Assembly: GCF_000311985.1 (NCBI RefSeq)
Contig: NZ_HE978586.1
Coordinates: 206,983-270,982 of the forward strand
DNA length: 64,000 bases
From: Kallipyga massiliensis ph2
GTDB taxonomy: Bacteria > Bacillota > Clostridia > Tissierellales > Peptoniphilaceae
Direction: 5' to 3'
The position numbers were made by a program, and so were the translations under genes. The notes under the pieces were generated by a model, which worked only from the letters and a program-made list of their open reading frames with translations, was not told where the DNA came from and ran no database searches. This document shows positions 27,655-37,066 of the stretch, piece after piece. The stretch's first letter is position 1; each line of letters starts with the position of its first letter.

Positions 27655-28809
27655 CTATTTTGCTCTCGCTAAGACGGAACCGCCGATGACCATTTCCATG
27701 ACCTCGGATGTTCCTTCGTAGATTTCGGTAATCTTGGCATCACGCATCATGCGCTCAACCTGGTATTCCTGGATGTAGCCGTAGCCACCGTGGAGCTGGA
27801 CGCATTCGGTGGTGACCCACATGGCGGTCCGGGAGGCCTTGAGTTTGGCCATAGCAGCCTCTTCGGAGAAGCGGTCCTGGGTGTCATGGGCAATGGCAGC
27901 CTTATAAACCAGGAGGCGGGAGGCTTCAATTTCCGTAGCCATCTTGGCTAACATGAACTGGGTGTTCTGGAACTTGGCCAAGGGGCGACCAAATTGTTCA
28001 CGCTCTTTGACGTACTGGACCGTCCGGTCGAAGGCGCCCTGAGCGATACCTAAAGCCTGGGCGGCAATCCCGATACGTCCACCGTCCAGGGTCTGCATGG
28101 CAATGGGGAAGCCTCTTCCTTCCTTGCCTAAGAGGTTCTCAGCAGGGATGCGGCAGTCGCGGAAGATCAGCTCGCAGGTGGAAGAAGCGTGGATACCCAT
28201 CTTCTTTTCCACCGTACCGATATCGAATCCGGGGGTTCCCTTTTCCACGATGAAGGCGGAAATGCCGTGGGTTCCCTTGGACCGGTCGGTCATGGCGAAT
28301 ACGATGAAAGTGTCCGCTGCTCCGGCATTGGTGATAAAGATCTTTGTTCCGTTCAGGATGTATTCATCTCCGTCCTTGACGGCTACGGTCTGCTGACCGG
28401 AAGCGTCAGTCCCGGCATTGGGCTCGGTCAAACCGAAAGCACCCAGTTTTTCACCGGAAGCCAGGGGACGTAAGTATTTTTCTTTCTGCTCCTCATTGGC
28501 GAAGCGCATTAACGCACCACCACAGAGAGAGGTATGTGCCGATACGATGACGGATGTCGAGGCGCAAACCCGGGCCAGTTCTTCCACCAGGATGGCATAA
28601 AGAAGTTCGGATCCACCTTCTCCGCCTAATTCCTCAGGGAAAGGAATACCGAAATAGCCAAGCTTCTGCATCTTCTTGACGTTCTCCATGGGAAATTCAT
28701 GGGTCTCATCAATTTCCACGGCCAGAGGTTCCACTTCAGTTTCCGCGAACTTGCGGAACATCTGACGCATCTCCTCCATCTCTTTCATCACATTCAGATC
28801 AAATTCCAT
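27655..28809 (-). CDS. bcd: Butyryl-CoA dehydrogenase (short-chain acyl-CoA dehydrogenase)
   Basis: 384 residues. It reduces crotonyl-CoA to butyryl-CoA with EtfAB. Visible are FGLTEPNAGTDASG (FAD and substrate contacts), IFITNAGAADTFIVFA, and the catalytic glutamate region ITEIYEGTSEVMEMVIG near the carboxyl end. Start ATG follows TAGGAGGAAT. The gap to hbd contains a 14-bp-arm hairpin (28846-28875) without a T run. Confidence 0.96.
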   Translation of the reverse strand: MEFDLNVMKEMEEMRQMFRKFAETEVEPLAVEIDETHEFPMENVKKMQKLGYFGIPFPEELGGEGGSELLYAILVEELARVCASTSVIVSAHTSLCGGALMRFANEEQKEKYLRPLASGEKLGAFGLTEPNAGTDASGQQTVAVKDGDEYILNGTKIFITNAGAADTFIVFAMTDRSKGTHGISAFIVEKGTPGFDIGTVEKKMGIHASSTCELIFRDCRIPAENLLGKEGRGFPIAMQTLDGGRIGIAAQALGIAQGAFDRTVQYVKEREQFGRPLAKFQNTQFMLAKMATEIEASRLLVYKAAIAHDTQDRFSEEAAMAKLKASRTAMWVTTECVQLHGGYGYIQEYQVERMMRDAKITEIYEGTSEVMEMVIGGSVLARAK

Positions 28810-28845
28810 AGATTCCTCCTATTAGTCATGGACCTACATAATCAA

Positions 28846-28875
28846 GGATAAAGGGCATAGTTATGCCCTTTATCC
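28846..28875. other. Intercistronic hairpin between hbd and bcd
   Basis: Perfect 14-bp arms (GGATAAAGGGCATA and its complement) with a 2-base centre and no T tract on the minus strand. Being inside an operon, it is more likely a processing or mRNA stability element than a full terminator. Confidence 0.7.
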
Positions 28876-28895
28876 TCATTTACTATCATAGACCT

Positions 28896-29732
28896 TTATT
28901 TGCTATAGTCAAAGAAACCTTGACCGGTCTTCCGACCCAGGCGTCCGCCGCGGACCATCTTTCTCAGGAGAGGGGCGGGGCGGTACTTGGAGTCGCCGAA
29001 TTCATTGTAGAGGACTTCCATGATGGCCAGGACGACGTCCAAACCGATGAGGTCACCGAGTTCCAGGGGGCCCATGGGATGGTTGGCACCGAGCTTCATG
29101 GCGGTGTCAATGTCTTCCGGCTTAGCCAGTCCGTCTTCCAGGATAGAAATACCTTCGTTGATATAGGGAACCAGGATCCGGTTAACCACGAATCCGGGAC
29201 CTTCCTTAACCACAACAGGGGTCTTGCCCAATTCTTCAGAAATGGAGACGATCTTGTCTACCGTTTCCTGGGGAGTATTGATTCCGGGGATAACCTCAAT
29301 TAACTTCATGACCGGGGCGGGGTTGAAGAAGTGCATCCCGATCAAGGGACGAGACAGGCCGGCGCCGATCTCGGTCACGGAAAGAGAAGAGGTGTTGGAA
29401 GCAAAGATGCAGTCCTTTTTGACGGTCTCATCTAACTTCTTGAAGGTCTCTTTTTTGATGGCCATGTTTTCGATGGCAGCTTCAACGATGAGGTCGCAGT
29501 CATCCAACTGGTCGTTCAGGCAAGGGGTGATCCGGTTGACGATGGCATCGGCATCTGCCTGGTCCATCTTTCCCTTTTGAACCCGACGGTCCAAACCCTT
29601 TTTAATCTTTGCCTTTCCTCCCTCGGAAAATTCAATCTTGATATCCGAGAGCATGATTTCGTGTCCTTTTTGTGCGAAGGCCTGGGCAATTCCAGATCCC
29701 ATGGTCCCGGCACCGATTACTCCAACTTTCAT
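28896..29732 (-). CDS. hbd: 3-hydroxybutyryl-CoA dehydrogenase
   Basis: 278 residues. It reduces acetoacetyl-CoA to 3-hydroxybutyryl-CoA with NAD(P)H. The Rossmann motif [17 protein letters not shown] opens the protein, with [13 protein letters not shown] and the catalytic histidine in [17 protein letters not shown]. The carboxyl domain ends [16 protein letters not shown]. Start follows GGAGGAA. Central gene of the butyrate-type operon. Confidence 0.96.
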   Translation of the reverse strand: MKVGVIGAGTMGSGIAQAFAQKGHEIMLSDIKIEFSEGGKAKIKKGLDRRVQKGKMDQADADAIVNRITPCLNDQLDDCDLIVEAAIENMAIKKETFKKLDETVKKDCIFASNTSSLSVTEIGAGLSRPLIGMHFFNPAPVMKLIEVIPGINTPQETVDKIVSISEELGKTPVVVKEGPGFVVNRILVPYINEGISILEDGLAKPEDIDTAMKLGANHPMGPLELGDLIGLDVVLAIMEVLYNEFGDSKYRPAPLLRKMVRGGRLGRKTGQGFFDYSK

Positions 29733-29798
29733 TCTTCCTCCTTTATTGGCTGAAAGCCATATTTCTCCTTCAAGCAGATCCCCTGCCCTTAAGAAGAT

Positions 29799-30578
29799 TT
29801 ACTTGTTTTGGAAATTCTTTTCTTTCCGCTTTTCCAGGAAGGCGGACATACCTTCTACCTGGTCCTCCGAATCGAAGCAGTTGCCGAAATAACCGGCTTC
29901 CGTTTCCATGGCTTTGTCCATGGGTTCTTCGATTCCTTGCAGGAGGGCGGCTTTGGTATTGCGGACGGCAATGGGGGCATTGCCGGCGATCCGCTGGGCG
30001 GTCTTCATGGCTTGGGCCATGAGGTCCTCTTGAGCAAAAACTTCAGAGACCAGGCCGATCTCCTTGGCTTCCTCGGCCTTGATGTTCTTGGCGGTATAGA
30101 GGAGTTCCTTGGCCTTGGACATGGACCCGATCACCCGAGCCAGTCGCTGGGTTCCGCCGAAGCCTGCTGTGATGCCCAAGCCCACTTCCGGCTGACCGAA
30201 GAGGGCGTTCTCTGAGCAGTAGCGGATGTCGCAGGACATGGCCAGCTCATTTCCCCCGCCCAGGGCGAAACCGTTGATGGCGGCGATGACGGGGATGGGG
30301 AAGGTTTCGATCTTCCGGAAAATCTTATTTCCAAGGAGTCCGAAGGCCTTGCCCTCGTCTTCGTTAAAGTCCTTCATCTGGGCGATGTCTGCTCCCGCCA
30401 CGAAGGACTTGTCCCCTGAACCGGTGATGATCAGGCAACGAACCTGACCCTGGTCCACCTGGTCCATGGTCTGGTCCAGTTCCTTAAGGACCTGGTCATT
30501 CAAGGCGTTGAGGGCCTTAGGCCGGTCAATCGTAATGACCCCGACCTGGCCCTGGACATCATATTTTACAAATTCCAT
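29799..30578 (-). CDS. crt: 3-hydroxybutyryl-CoA dehydratase (crotonase)
   Basis: 259 residues. It dehydrates 3-hydroxybutyryl-CoA to crotonyl-CoA. Crotonase hallmarks: SFVAGADIAQMK (oxyanion/CoA), INGFALGGGNELAMSCDIRY and FGQPEVGLGITAGFGGTQRL with the catalytic glutamates. Start follows AAGGAGGCAGC. A GC hairpin (30598-30624) separates it from thlA. Confidence 0.95.
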   Translation of the reverse strand: MEFVKYDVQGQVGVITIDRPKALNALNDQVLKELDQTMDQVDQGQVRCLIITGSGDKSFVAGADIAQMKDFNEDEGKAFGLLGNKIFRKIETFPIPVIAAINGFALGGGNELAMSCDIRYCSENALFGQPEVGLGITAGFGGTQRLARVIGSMSKAKELLYTAKNIKAEEAKEIGLVSEVFAQEDLMAQAMKTAQRIAGNAPIAVRNTKAALLQGIEEPMDKAMETEAGYFGNCFDSEDQVEGMSAFLEKRKEKNFQNK

Positions 30579-30597
30579 GCTGCCTCCTTACAGGAAT

Positions 30598-30624
30598 GAG
30601 GGGAGTGAAGGCTTCACTCCCCTC
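30598..30624. other. Intercistronic hairpin between thlA and crt
   Basis: GAGGGGAGTGAA and TTCACTCCCCTC arms with a very small loop; no T tract on the minus strand. Like the element at 28846, it lies between two genes of one operon. Confidence 0.7.
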
Positions 30625-30636
30625 TTGCTTTCTCAA

Positions 30637-31827
30637 TTAGTCTTCAACCTTCTTGATGGCTGTGGCAACGCCCATCCCACCACCGACGCAGAGGGTGGCC
30701 AGGGCTTGCTTGGCATCCTTCCGGCGGAGGAATTCATAAATCAGGGTAACCAGGATCCGAGCACCGGAGCATCCAACGGGGTGACCGATGGCGATAGCGC
30801 CACCATTAACGTTGGTCTTTTCCGGGTCGAGTCCAAGTTCTTCCATGCAGACCACGGACTGGGCGGCAAAGGCTTCATTGGCTTCCACCAGGTCGAAGGC
30901 ATTGATGTCGCAATCCAGCTTCTTCATCAGTCTCTTGGTCGCTTCGATTGGGCCGGTTCCCATGATGGCAGGATCAACACCGCCAACGGTTCCGTCAACA
31001 TATTCCACCTGGGGCTTGACACCCAGTTCCTTCATCTTGGATTCAGAGATCAGGATGACGCAGGCTGCTCCGTCATTGATTCCGGAGGAGTTTCCAGCAG
31101 TCACCACGCCACCTTCCTTGAAAGCGGGTCTCAGTCTGGCGACGGATTCCATGGTCTGACCATAGCGGATTCCCTCATCCTTATTGAAGGTGATGGTTTC
31201 CTTTCTCTTCTTTACTTCAACAGGAACGATCTCTTCCTGGAAGACGTCGGCCTTTTGTGCCTTTTCTGCCCGGTTCTGGGACATAACAGCATATTCATCC
31301 AACTTCTCACGGGAATAGCCCCACTTCTCAGCAATGTTTTCAGCGGTAATGCCCATATGGTAGTTGTTGAAGGCATCCGTTAACGCATCATGGGTCATGG
31401 AGTCGATGATCTTGGCATCGCCCATCCGGTATCCATAGCGGCCATTGGTCAGGAGGTAGGGAGCCATGGACATGTTTTCGGTTCCGCCGCAGACAACGAT
31501 ATCCGCATCGCCGGTTTTGATCATTCGGGCACCGGTGTTGACGGTCTCAAGGCCGGATCCGCAGAGGATGTTCATGGTCACGGCCGGGGTGGTTACGGGG
31601 ATACCGGCGTTGACGGAAGCCTGACGAGCCACGTTCTGTCCGGCACCGGCCTGGAGGACGTTGCCCATGTAGACAAAGTCCACATCTTCCGGCTTGATCC
31701 CTGCGCGATTTAAAGATTCTTTAATAACAATTTCAGCTAACTTCTTTGCGGGTACGGTAGAAAGTGCCCCACCCATCGTTCCGACTGCTGTTCTGACAGC
31801 TCCAGTGATAAAGATTCTTTCAGACAT
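30637..31827 (-). CDS. thlA: Acetyl-CoA acetyltransferase (thiolase)
   Basis: 396 residues. It condenses two acetyl-CoA to acetoacetyl-CoA. The acyl-accepting cysteine is in MNILCGSGLETVNTGA; the second active site is in GHPVGCSGARILVTLIYEF with the final CVGGGMGVA. First gene of the operon thlA-crt-hbd-bcd-etfB-etfA, so it should carry the promoter upstream (31828-31990, AT-rich, no clear consensus seen). No butyrate kinase or CoA-transferase gene lies in this window. Confidence 0.96.
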   Translation of the reverse strand: MSERIFITGAVRTAVGTMGGALSTVPAKKLAEIVIKESLNRAGIKPEDVDFVYMGNVLQAGAGQNVARQASVNAGIPVTTPAVTMNILCGSGLETVNTGARMIKTGDADIVVCGGTENMSMAPYLLTNGRYGYRMGDAKIIDSMTHDALTDAFNNYHMGITAENIAEKWGYSREKLDEYAVMSQNRAEKAQKADVFQEEIVPVEVKKRKETITFNKDEGIRYGQTMESVARLRPAFKEGGVVTAGNSSGINDGAACVILISESKMKELGVKPQVEYVDGTVGGVDPAIMGTGPIEATKRLMKKLDCDINAFDLVEANEAFAAQSVVCMEELGLDPEKTNVNGGAIAIGHPVGCSGARILVTLIYEFLRRKDAKQALATLCVGGGMGVATAIKKVED

Positions 31828-32098
31828 TTTTTACTCCCTTTCCGGACCTTGTGGTCCCTGTCCAACATACCCTTTCCGATCTTTCCCCGTGTCCCCCGGC
31901 CTGTATTTTCCAGGCTTCTGAAATGGGGTTTCGCAAGGAATTCTCTTGATAAATATTTAACTTAGTCTTATTCTACTACAATTAGCCGGTCCTGTAAAGG
32001 AGGAAATGGATTATATTTAGGAGGCCGAAAGAGAACTTTTCTGATACCATTTAATGAGACAAAAAATCTTACCGGGCCTAAAAAAACGGACTGCACAT
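31828..32098. other. Intergenic region upstream of thlA
   Basis: No coding sequence. AT-rich stretch at about 31940-31985 probably includes the promoter of the butyrate-type operon; I cannot pick boxes with confidence. The terminator of the tRNA-Val gene lies at the right edge. Confidence 0.4.
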
Positions 32099-32137
32099 AA
32101 AAAAATGCCCAATCCCTTGGAGTGAAGGGAAGGGCAT
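32099..32137 (-). terminator. Terminator of tRNA-Val
   Basis: On the minus strand ATGCCC..CCCTT pairs with AAGGG..GGGCAT and is followed by seven T residues, a few bases after the tRNA 3' end. Confidence 0.85.
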
Positions 32138-32145
32138 CTACCACA

Positions 32146-32219
32146 TGGAAAATCAGGGACTCGAACCCTGGACCCCCACGATGTGAACGTGGTGCTCTAA
32201 CCAACTGAGCTAATTTTCC
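32146..32219 (-). tRNA. tRNA-Val (anticodon CAC)
   Basis: The 74-nt minus-strand sequence folds as a full cloverleaf. The acceptor is GGAAAAT/ATTTTCC, the D-stem GCTC/GAGC, the anticodon arm CCACG-TTCACAT-CGTGG and the T-arm CAGGG-TTCGAGT-CCCTG, with discriminator A. The anticodon CAC reads GUG (valine). CCA is not encoded. It is followed by its own terminator at 32099-32137. Confidence 0.95.
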
Positions 32220-32344
32220 AAAGAGAACAGAACTATTATATGCAAAAACCCCATGCCCTTCAAGTGCTTTCCCTTCTTTTCCCCCGGAAAGCCTCCCGGG
32301 TGGCCATTGACGGTAGCAGAACCGATGAAAGAAAGGAATTCAAG

Positions 32345-33274
32345 ATGACTGAAGACTTTACCATCCAATCCCTCCACGACCAAATCCCCATCCACCTGAC
32401 AAAATTCCAGCCCGAGGAGGGGCCCGTCCGGGCCCGGGTCCTGATCCTCCACGGAATGTGCGAGCACCGGGGCCGCTACCGGGAGTTTGCCCAATTTCTG
32501 GCTGACCAGGGATTGGAGGTCTATACCATGGACTGGCGAGGACATGGAGAGACCTTGGTGGATGGACACTTGGGCTATTTCGCCTCCGAGTCGGGCTACC
32601 TGGTCCAAACCGGGGACCTAATCCATGTGATCGAGACCATCGACCGGGGAGACCTGCCATTTTTGGTCTTCGCCCATTCCATGGGGACCCTCTATGCCCG
32701 CTTTCTCCTCCAGTCCCGGCCCCACTTCTGTGACCTCCTCCTCCTTTCCGGCCCGCCCGCCAATAATTCCAAAATCGGGGGCGCCATCCTCATGGCCCGC
32801 CTTCTCTCCGCCATTCGTCCTGAGGCCCCCTCCTCCTTCCTTCAAAAAATCACCTTTGCGGACTATGCCAAGTCAATCCCGGACCGGAAGACCGACCTGG
32901 ACTGGCTTTCCTGTGATCCGGAGAATGTGGCGACCTATATTGCCGACCCCCTTTGCGGTTTCCCTTTCACCAACCGGGGCTTCCTGGACCTCTACCTCCT
33001 GACCAAGGCCTGTTTTGAAAGGCCCTCATCCGAAGAAAAGCCCTCCTATGACCTCCCCATCCACCTCTTCCGGGGAAAGGGCGACCCCTGTCCCCGGCCT
33101 AATGATGGAGGGCCTGAGGAGATCAAGGAAACCCTCCAAGATTGGGGCTTCTCCCGGATTTCAGAGAAGGTCTATGCCCATTCCCGCCATGAGCTCCTTT
33201 TTGATCGGGATAAGAATCAAGTCTATCAGGACCTTCTTGCAACGATCAACAACCATCTTCCCGCAGTCCTCTAA
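32345..33274 (+). CDS. Alpha/beta hydrolase, lysophospholipase/monoacylglycerol lipase type
   Basis: 309 residues. The Hydrolase_4/serine aminopeptidase-like fold shows VLILHGMCEHRGRYREFA (oxyanion region), DWRGHGET, nucleophile serine in VFAHSMGTLYARF, acid in GKGDPC and histidine in AHSRHELLF. Relatives hydrolyse monoacylglycerols or lysophospholipids. The ATG at 32345 has AAAGGAATT upstream; the longer frame overlapping the tRNA-Val region is rejected. Plus strand, followed by a bidirectional terminator. Confidence 0.85.
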   Translation: MTEDFTIQSLHDQIPIHLTKFQPEEGPVRARVLILHGMCEHRGRYREFAQFLADQGLEVYTMDWRGHGETLVDGHLGYFASESGYLVQTGDLIHVIETIDRGDLPFLVFAHSMGTLYARFLLQSRPHFCDLLLLSGPPANNSKIGGAILMARLLSAIRPEAPSSFLQKITFADYAKSIPDRKTDLDWLSCDPENVATYIADPLCGFPFTNRGFLDLYLLTKACFERPSSEEKPSYDLPIHLFRGKGDPCPRPNDGGPEEIKETLQDWGFSRISEKVYAHSRHELLFDRDKNQVYQDLLATINNHLPAVL

Positions 33275-33310
33275 GCCCCCGAGTTTTCAACGGTTTTACC
33301 AAAGCGAATG

Positions 33311-33343
33311 AAAAGCCCCCTTCACTGGAGAAGGGGGCTTTTT
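33311..33343. terminator. Bidirectional terminator between the hydrolase and trkA
   Basis: AAAGCCCCCTTC-ACTGGA-GAAGGGGGCTTT with A and T runs on both sides; serves converging genes. Confidence 0.9.
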
Positions 33344-33344
33344 G

Positions 33345-34709
33345 TTATTTTTCTTCCTGGACAAATTGGATGATATCCTTGATGTTTTTGTGGGTGGTGA
33401 TGACGGAAACGTCGTCCCCCACTTCGATGGAATCCGATCCGTTGGGGATGATATAGTCGTCTCCCCGGTGGATGCCGATGATTAAGGTGGAGGAAATGAG
33501 CTTGATGTCCCTGAGTGGCTTGCCGGTGATGGAGGACTCGTTCAGGATATGGAATTCCATGGCCTCCACCTGGTCATCCACCATCTGGTAGAGGCGGATC
33601 ATGGAGGAATGGGAAGTCGCCTTCAAGGACCGGGAGAGTCGGATCATTTTTTCCGCCAGGAGTTGCTTGGGGGTGATGATGGTGTCCAAGCCCAGGTGGG
33701 TCAGGTGCTTGAGGATGATGGGCCTGTCCACCCGGGTGATGATCTTAGGCACAGCCCGGTCCTGGGCGAATGAGGAAAGGATGATGTTCTCCTCATCGTT
33801 ATTTTGGAGGGCGGCTACAGCATCGAAGGACTCCAGTCCCTCCGCATCCAAGAGGAGGGGATCCTTGGCCTCCCCATAGACCACATCCACCATGGGAAAG
33901 TCCAGGGCCAGCTTCTTGCCGACTTCCACATCTTCTTCAATCACCTTGATATACATGGAAGTCTGCTTGGTCAGCCGCTCAACCAGATAGTAGGTCAGAT
34001 CGCCACCGCCCAGGATCATGAGGGAGCGGACGGTCATGGGATCCCGGGTCATGTCCTGGTAAACCAGCTTCAGGTCTTCCCTCTTGCCGGTGACGTGGAT
34101 CTTGTCCCCGGCATGGATCTCGAAGTTGCCATTGGGGATAAAGACGTAGTCCCCCCGCTGGACCGCACAGATCAGCATTCGACCTTCAAATAGCTTGGTG
34201 AATTCCATGAGGGTCTTGTTGCAGGCGGAGGATTCTTCCGTGACCGTCAGCTCGATAATCCGGATCTGGTTGTTGGAAAAGGACTCCATGGACTCAGCCG
34301 CCGGGAAGGCTAGGATTTTGGAGATGAGGACTGCCGCATCCATCTCCGGATTGACGATCCGGGAGACGCCCAGGGCGTCCTGCATAAAATCCATGTCCTC
34401 CAGGTATTCGGTGGACCGGACCCGGCCATAAACGTGGCCGACACCCAACTCCGAAGCCAGAATGGAGGCGATGATATTCGTTTCATCCGATGAGGTAACG
34501 GCCAGGAAGACATCTTCTTCACTGAGGTCGATTTCCCGGAGGATGTTGATCGAGGTGGCTGATCCCACAATAGCCTGGATGTCATAGGTTGAATAGAGGT
34601 CATTGACCCGGTCCTCATCGGTATCGATCAGGACAAGGTCATTGGATTCCCAAAGGGATTCACAGATGGCACGGCCGACTTCGCCGGCTCCACAAACGAC
34701 AATTTTCAA
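33345..34709 (-). CDS. trkA: Trk potassium uptake regulatory protein TrkA
   Basis: 454 residues, a cytoplasmic NAD(H)-binding gating subunit. Two RCK units are visible: the first begins MKIVVCGAGEVGRAICESLW, the second near residue 230 with SLMILGGGDLTYYLVERL; each is followed by a TrkA_C segment (IRIIELTVTEESSACNKTL and MEFHILNESSITGKPLRD). It pairs with TrkH encoded 12 bp upstream, forming a K+ importer operon. Its stop abuts the terminator at 33311-33343. Confidence 0.96.
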   Translation of the reverse strand: MKIVVCGAGEVGRAICESLWESNDLVLIDTDEDRVNDLYSTYDIQAIVGSATSINILREIDLSEEDVFLAVTSSDETNIIASILASELGVGHVYGRVRSTEYLEDMDFMQDALGVSRIVNPEMDAAVLISKILAFPAAESMESFSNNQIRIIELTVTEESSACNKTLMEFTKLFEGRMLICAVQRGDYVFIPNGNFEIHAGDKIHVTGKREDLKLVYQDMTRDPMTVRSLMILGGGDLTYYLVERLTKQTSMYIKVIEEDVEVGKKLALDFPMVDVVYGEAKDPLLLDAEGLESFDAVAALQNNDEENIILSSFAQDRAVPKIITRVDRPIILKHLTHLGLDTIITPKQLLAEKMIRLSRSLKATSHSSMIRLYQMVDDQVEAMEFHILNESSITGKPLRDIKLISSTLIIGIHRGDDYIIPNGSDSIEVGDDVSVITTHKNIKDIIQFVQEEK

Positions 34710-34721
34710 TGGAATTCCCTC

Positions 34722-36170
34722 CTATTTTTTCTTCCAGACCCTGGGCAAAAAGAGGATCATCACCGGGAAGATTTCCAGACGCCCGGCTATCATGAGGACA
34801 GTGAGCACGGCCTTCGAAAAGGGAGAGAAGGCTGCAAAGGAAGCCCGGGGACCGACGGCGGCCATTCCCGGACCGATATTGTTGAAGGTGGCCGCCACAG
34901 CGGAGAAGGCGGTCATGAAATCCTGCTCGGAAAAGGAGACCAGGAGGAGACCGGTTGTAAAAACCATGGCGTAGATGGCCAGGTAGACGAAGACCGACCG
35001 GACATATTCATCGCCTGGCCTCTTCCCGTCAATGGTGATGGGCTTTAGGAGGCGGGGATGGACCGCATGGCGGACTTCCCTTTTCATGGATTTCAGATAA
35101 ATGAGAACTCGGGAAACCTTGATCCCGCCCGCCGTGGACCCGGCCATGGACCCGGTAAACATGAGGATGAGGAGGATGATGTGGGCGAAAAGGGGCCAGA
35201 GGGCAAAGTTGGCGGTTCCGAAGCCCGAGGTGGAGATGATGGTGGACACGGTGAAGAAGCTGTCCCGGAAGAGGGCTTCCATGCTTCGATAGGAAGGGGC
35301 GATGCAGACCATGATGGCGAGGGTGGAAAGGATGATCAGGGTCCAATAGAGGCGGAGCTCCTCATTGGCAAAGAAGCGCTTGAAGCGTTTCCGGAAAAGG
35401 AGGAAGTAGAGGTTAAAGTTGGTGCCGAAGGCGATCATACCGATGGCCAGGATGTACTCCACCAGAGGGTTTTGGAAATGGCCTACGCTCAAAGCCTTGT
35501 TGGAAAAACCGCCGGTTCCTGCTGTCCCGAAAGCATGAATCATGGCGTCAAAGAGGTTCATGCCGGCCAGGCAGAGGAGACCGATCAAAACGGCGGTCAT
35601 GATCAAATAGAGCTTGTAGAGCATAAAGGCCGAAGACTTGTTTTTGGAGGCCAGCTTGCCGAATTCCGGACCCGGCACTTCCGCCTTCATGATGTTGACT
35701 GCCCCCTCCCCCATCTCCGGGGCAAAGGCAAAGGCGAAGACCAGGATCCCCATCCCCCCAATCAAGTGGGAGAATGACCGCCAGAAAAGCATAGATTGGG
35801 ACAGGGCCTCGACATCCGTCAGGATGGAGGAGCCTGTGGTGGTAAAACCCGATGCCATCTCAAAAACCGCATCCAGGAGGGAAGGAATTTCCCGGGCAAA
35901 GTAAAAGGGCAAGGCCCCGAAAAATGACAGGAGAAACCAGGACAGGCTGGTGATGGCAAAGCCGTCGACAAGGGTATACTTCATTCCCCTCGGTCCGACC
36001 TTCATCATGGCCAAGCCGAGGGCGGACAAAATCCCCATGGTGGCCAAAAAGGCCAGGAGGGTCCGACCGGATTCCCGATAGATGAGCCCCACCAGGAGGG
36101 GGGCCAACATCATGGCCGCCTCGATGAGGCAGACCTTGCCTAAAAATCGAATGACAACGCGTTTATTCAC
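34722..36170 (-). CDS. trkH: Trk potassium channel subunit TrkH
   Basis: 482 residues, integral membrane. Repeated pore motifs of the TrkH/KtrB family are seen: ASGFTTTGSSIL (first filter), GTAGTGGFSNKALS (second), ISTSGFGTANFALWP (third) and AATFNNIGPGMAAV (fourth). STAGGIKVSR follows the third pore. Imports K+ together with TrkA downstream. No other genes are in the operon. Confidence 0.96.
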   Translation of the reverse strand: MNKRVVIRFLGKVCLIEAAMMLAPLLVGLIYRESGRTLLAFLATMGILSALGLAMMKVGPRGMKYTLVDGFAITSLSWFLLSFFGALPFYFAREIPSLLDAVFEMASGFTTTGSSILTDVEALSQSMLFWRSFSHLIGGMGILVFAFAFAPEMGEGAVNIMKAEVPGPEFGKLASKNKSSAFMLYKLYLIMTAVLIGLLCLAGMNLFDAMIHAFGTAGTGGFSNKALSVGHFQNPLVEYILAIGMIAFGTNFNLYFLLFRKRFKRFFANEELRLYWTLIILSTLAIMVCIAPSYRSMEALFRDSFFTVSTIISTSGFGTANFALWPLFAHIILLILMFTGSMAGSTAGGIKVSRVLIYLKSMKREVRHAVHPRLLKPITIDGKRPGDEYVRSVFVYLAIYAMVFTTGLLLVSFSEQDFMTAFSAVAATFNNIGPGMAAVGPRASFAAFSPFSKAVLTVLMIAGRLEIFPVMILFLPRVWKKK

Positions 36171-36380
36171 AGAAAAACCTCAACTTTTTTACTCCGTCAA
36201 AAAAGGATAGGATTTGGATCGAACCATGGATGAACAGGTCCCCCAAATATATAGATTATACCACTTTCCGTCCTGACCGACCCGGTAGGCCCCGGCCTTT
36301 TTATTTCCTCTTTTTCAAAAGGCGGTATCTTGGGTAAAAATCAAGCAAATCTTGGTTTTATGGAGAAGAAAGGAGACCCT

Positions 36381-37007
36381 ATGGACGTTTCTATTTTTAT
36401 GGCGGACGGTTTGGAAGAATGTGAAGCCCTCCTGGTCGTCGACCTCATGCGCCGGGCCGGCATTGCCATCCAGACAGTGGCGGTCCACCAGCCGGATTGG
36501 GAAGGCCGGGAAGAGGACCGGAAGCGGATCCGTTCCTGCCACGATATTGAAATTACCTGCGACACCACTATCAAAGACTATGAGCCGGGCGCGGAAGTGG
36601 CCCTCATCATCCCCGGCGGACTTCCCGGCGTGGACTACCTGAAGGCCAACGAGAAGCTCCGGGCCATCCTCATGGATTTCCATGAGAAAAAGGTGAAAAA
36701 GGATGAGGGCTGGATTGGAGCCATCTGTGCCGGGCCCACCCTCCTGGCTGACCTGGGCATCCTTGACGGAAAGGCCGCTACGGTCTATCCCGGCCGAAAG
36801 GATGACTTGGGAGACAAGATCAATTATGTCAACCAGGATGTGGTCATGGCCCCCGGCATCATCACCGGAAAGGCCCTTGGCCTGGCCATCCCCTTCGCCC
36901 TGGTCCTCATCTCCACCCTCAAGGGTGAGGAGACGGCCAACCGGGTAGCGGAGGAAATCTATTATAGCTCCTGGTCCCAGGCCCAAAGAAAGACATCCGG
37001 TCAATAG
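36381..37007 (+). CDS. DJ-1/PfpI family protein
   Basis: 208 residues. The DJ-1/ThiJ/PfpI fold: MDVSIFMADGLEECEALLVV at the start has the conserved glutamate, and GAICAGPTLLADLG has the reactive cysteine at the nucleophile elbow. Relatives act as glyoxalases, deglycases or chaperones; the specific role cannot be told from the sequence. ATG at 36381 follows AAAGGAGACCCT, so the longer frame from 36330 is rejected. It is convergent with rplL. Confidence 0.88.
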   Translation: MDVSIFMADGLEECEALLVVDLMRRAGIAIQTVAVHQPDWEGREEDRKRIRSCHDIEITCDTTIKDYEPGAEVALIIPGGLPGVDYLKANEKLRAILMDFHEKKVKKDEGWIGAICAGPTLLADLGILDGKAATVYPGRKDDLGDKINYVNQDVVMAPGIITGKALGLAIPFALVLISTLKGEETANRVAEEIYYSSWSQAQRKTSGQ

Positions 37008-37016
37008 ACGGAAAAA

Positions 37017-37045
37017 AAACAAGGACCCCAAAAGGGTCCTTGTTT
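37017..37045. terminator. Bidirectional terminator between the DJ-1 gene and rplL
   Basis: ACAAGGACCC-CAAAA-GGGTCCTTGT with A run before and T run after. Confidence 0.9.
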
Positions 37046-37066
37046 TTATTTGGCTTGGTCTTAAAA

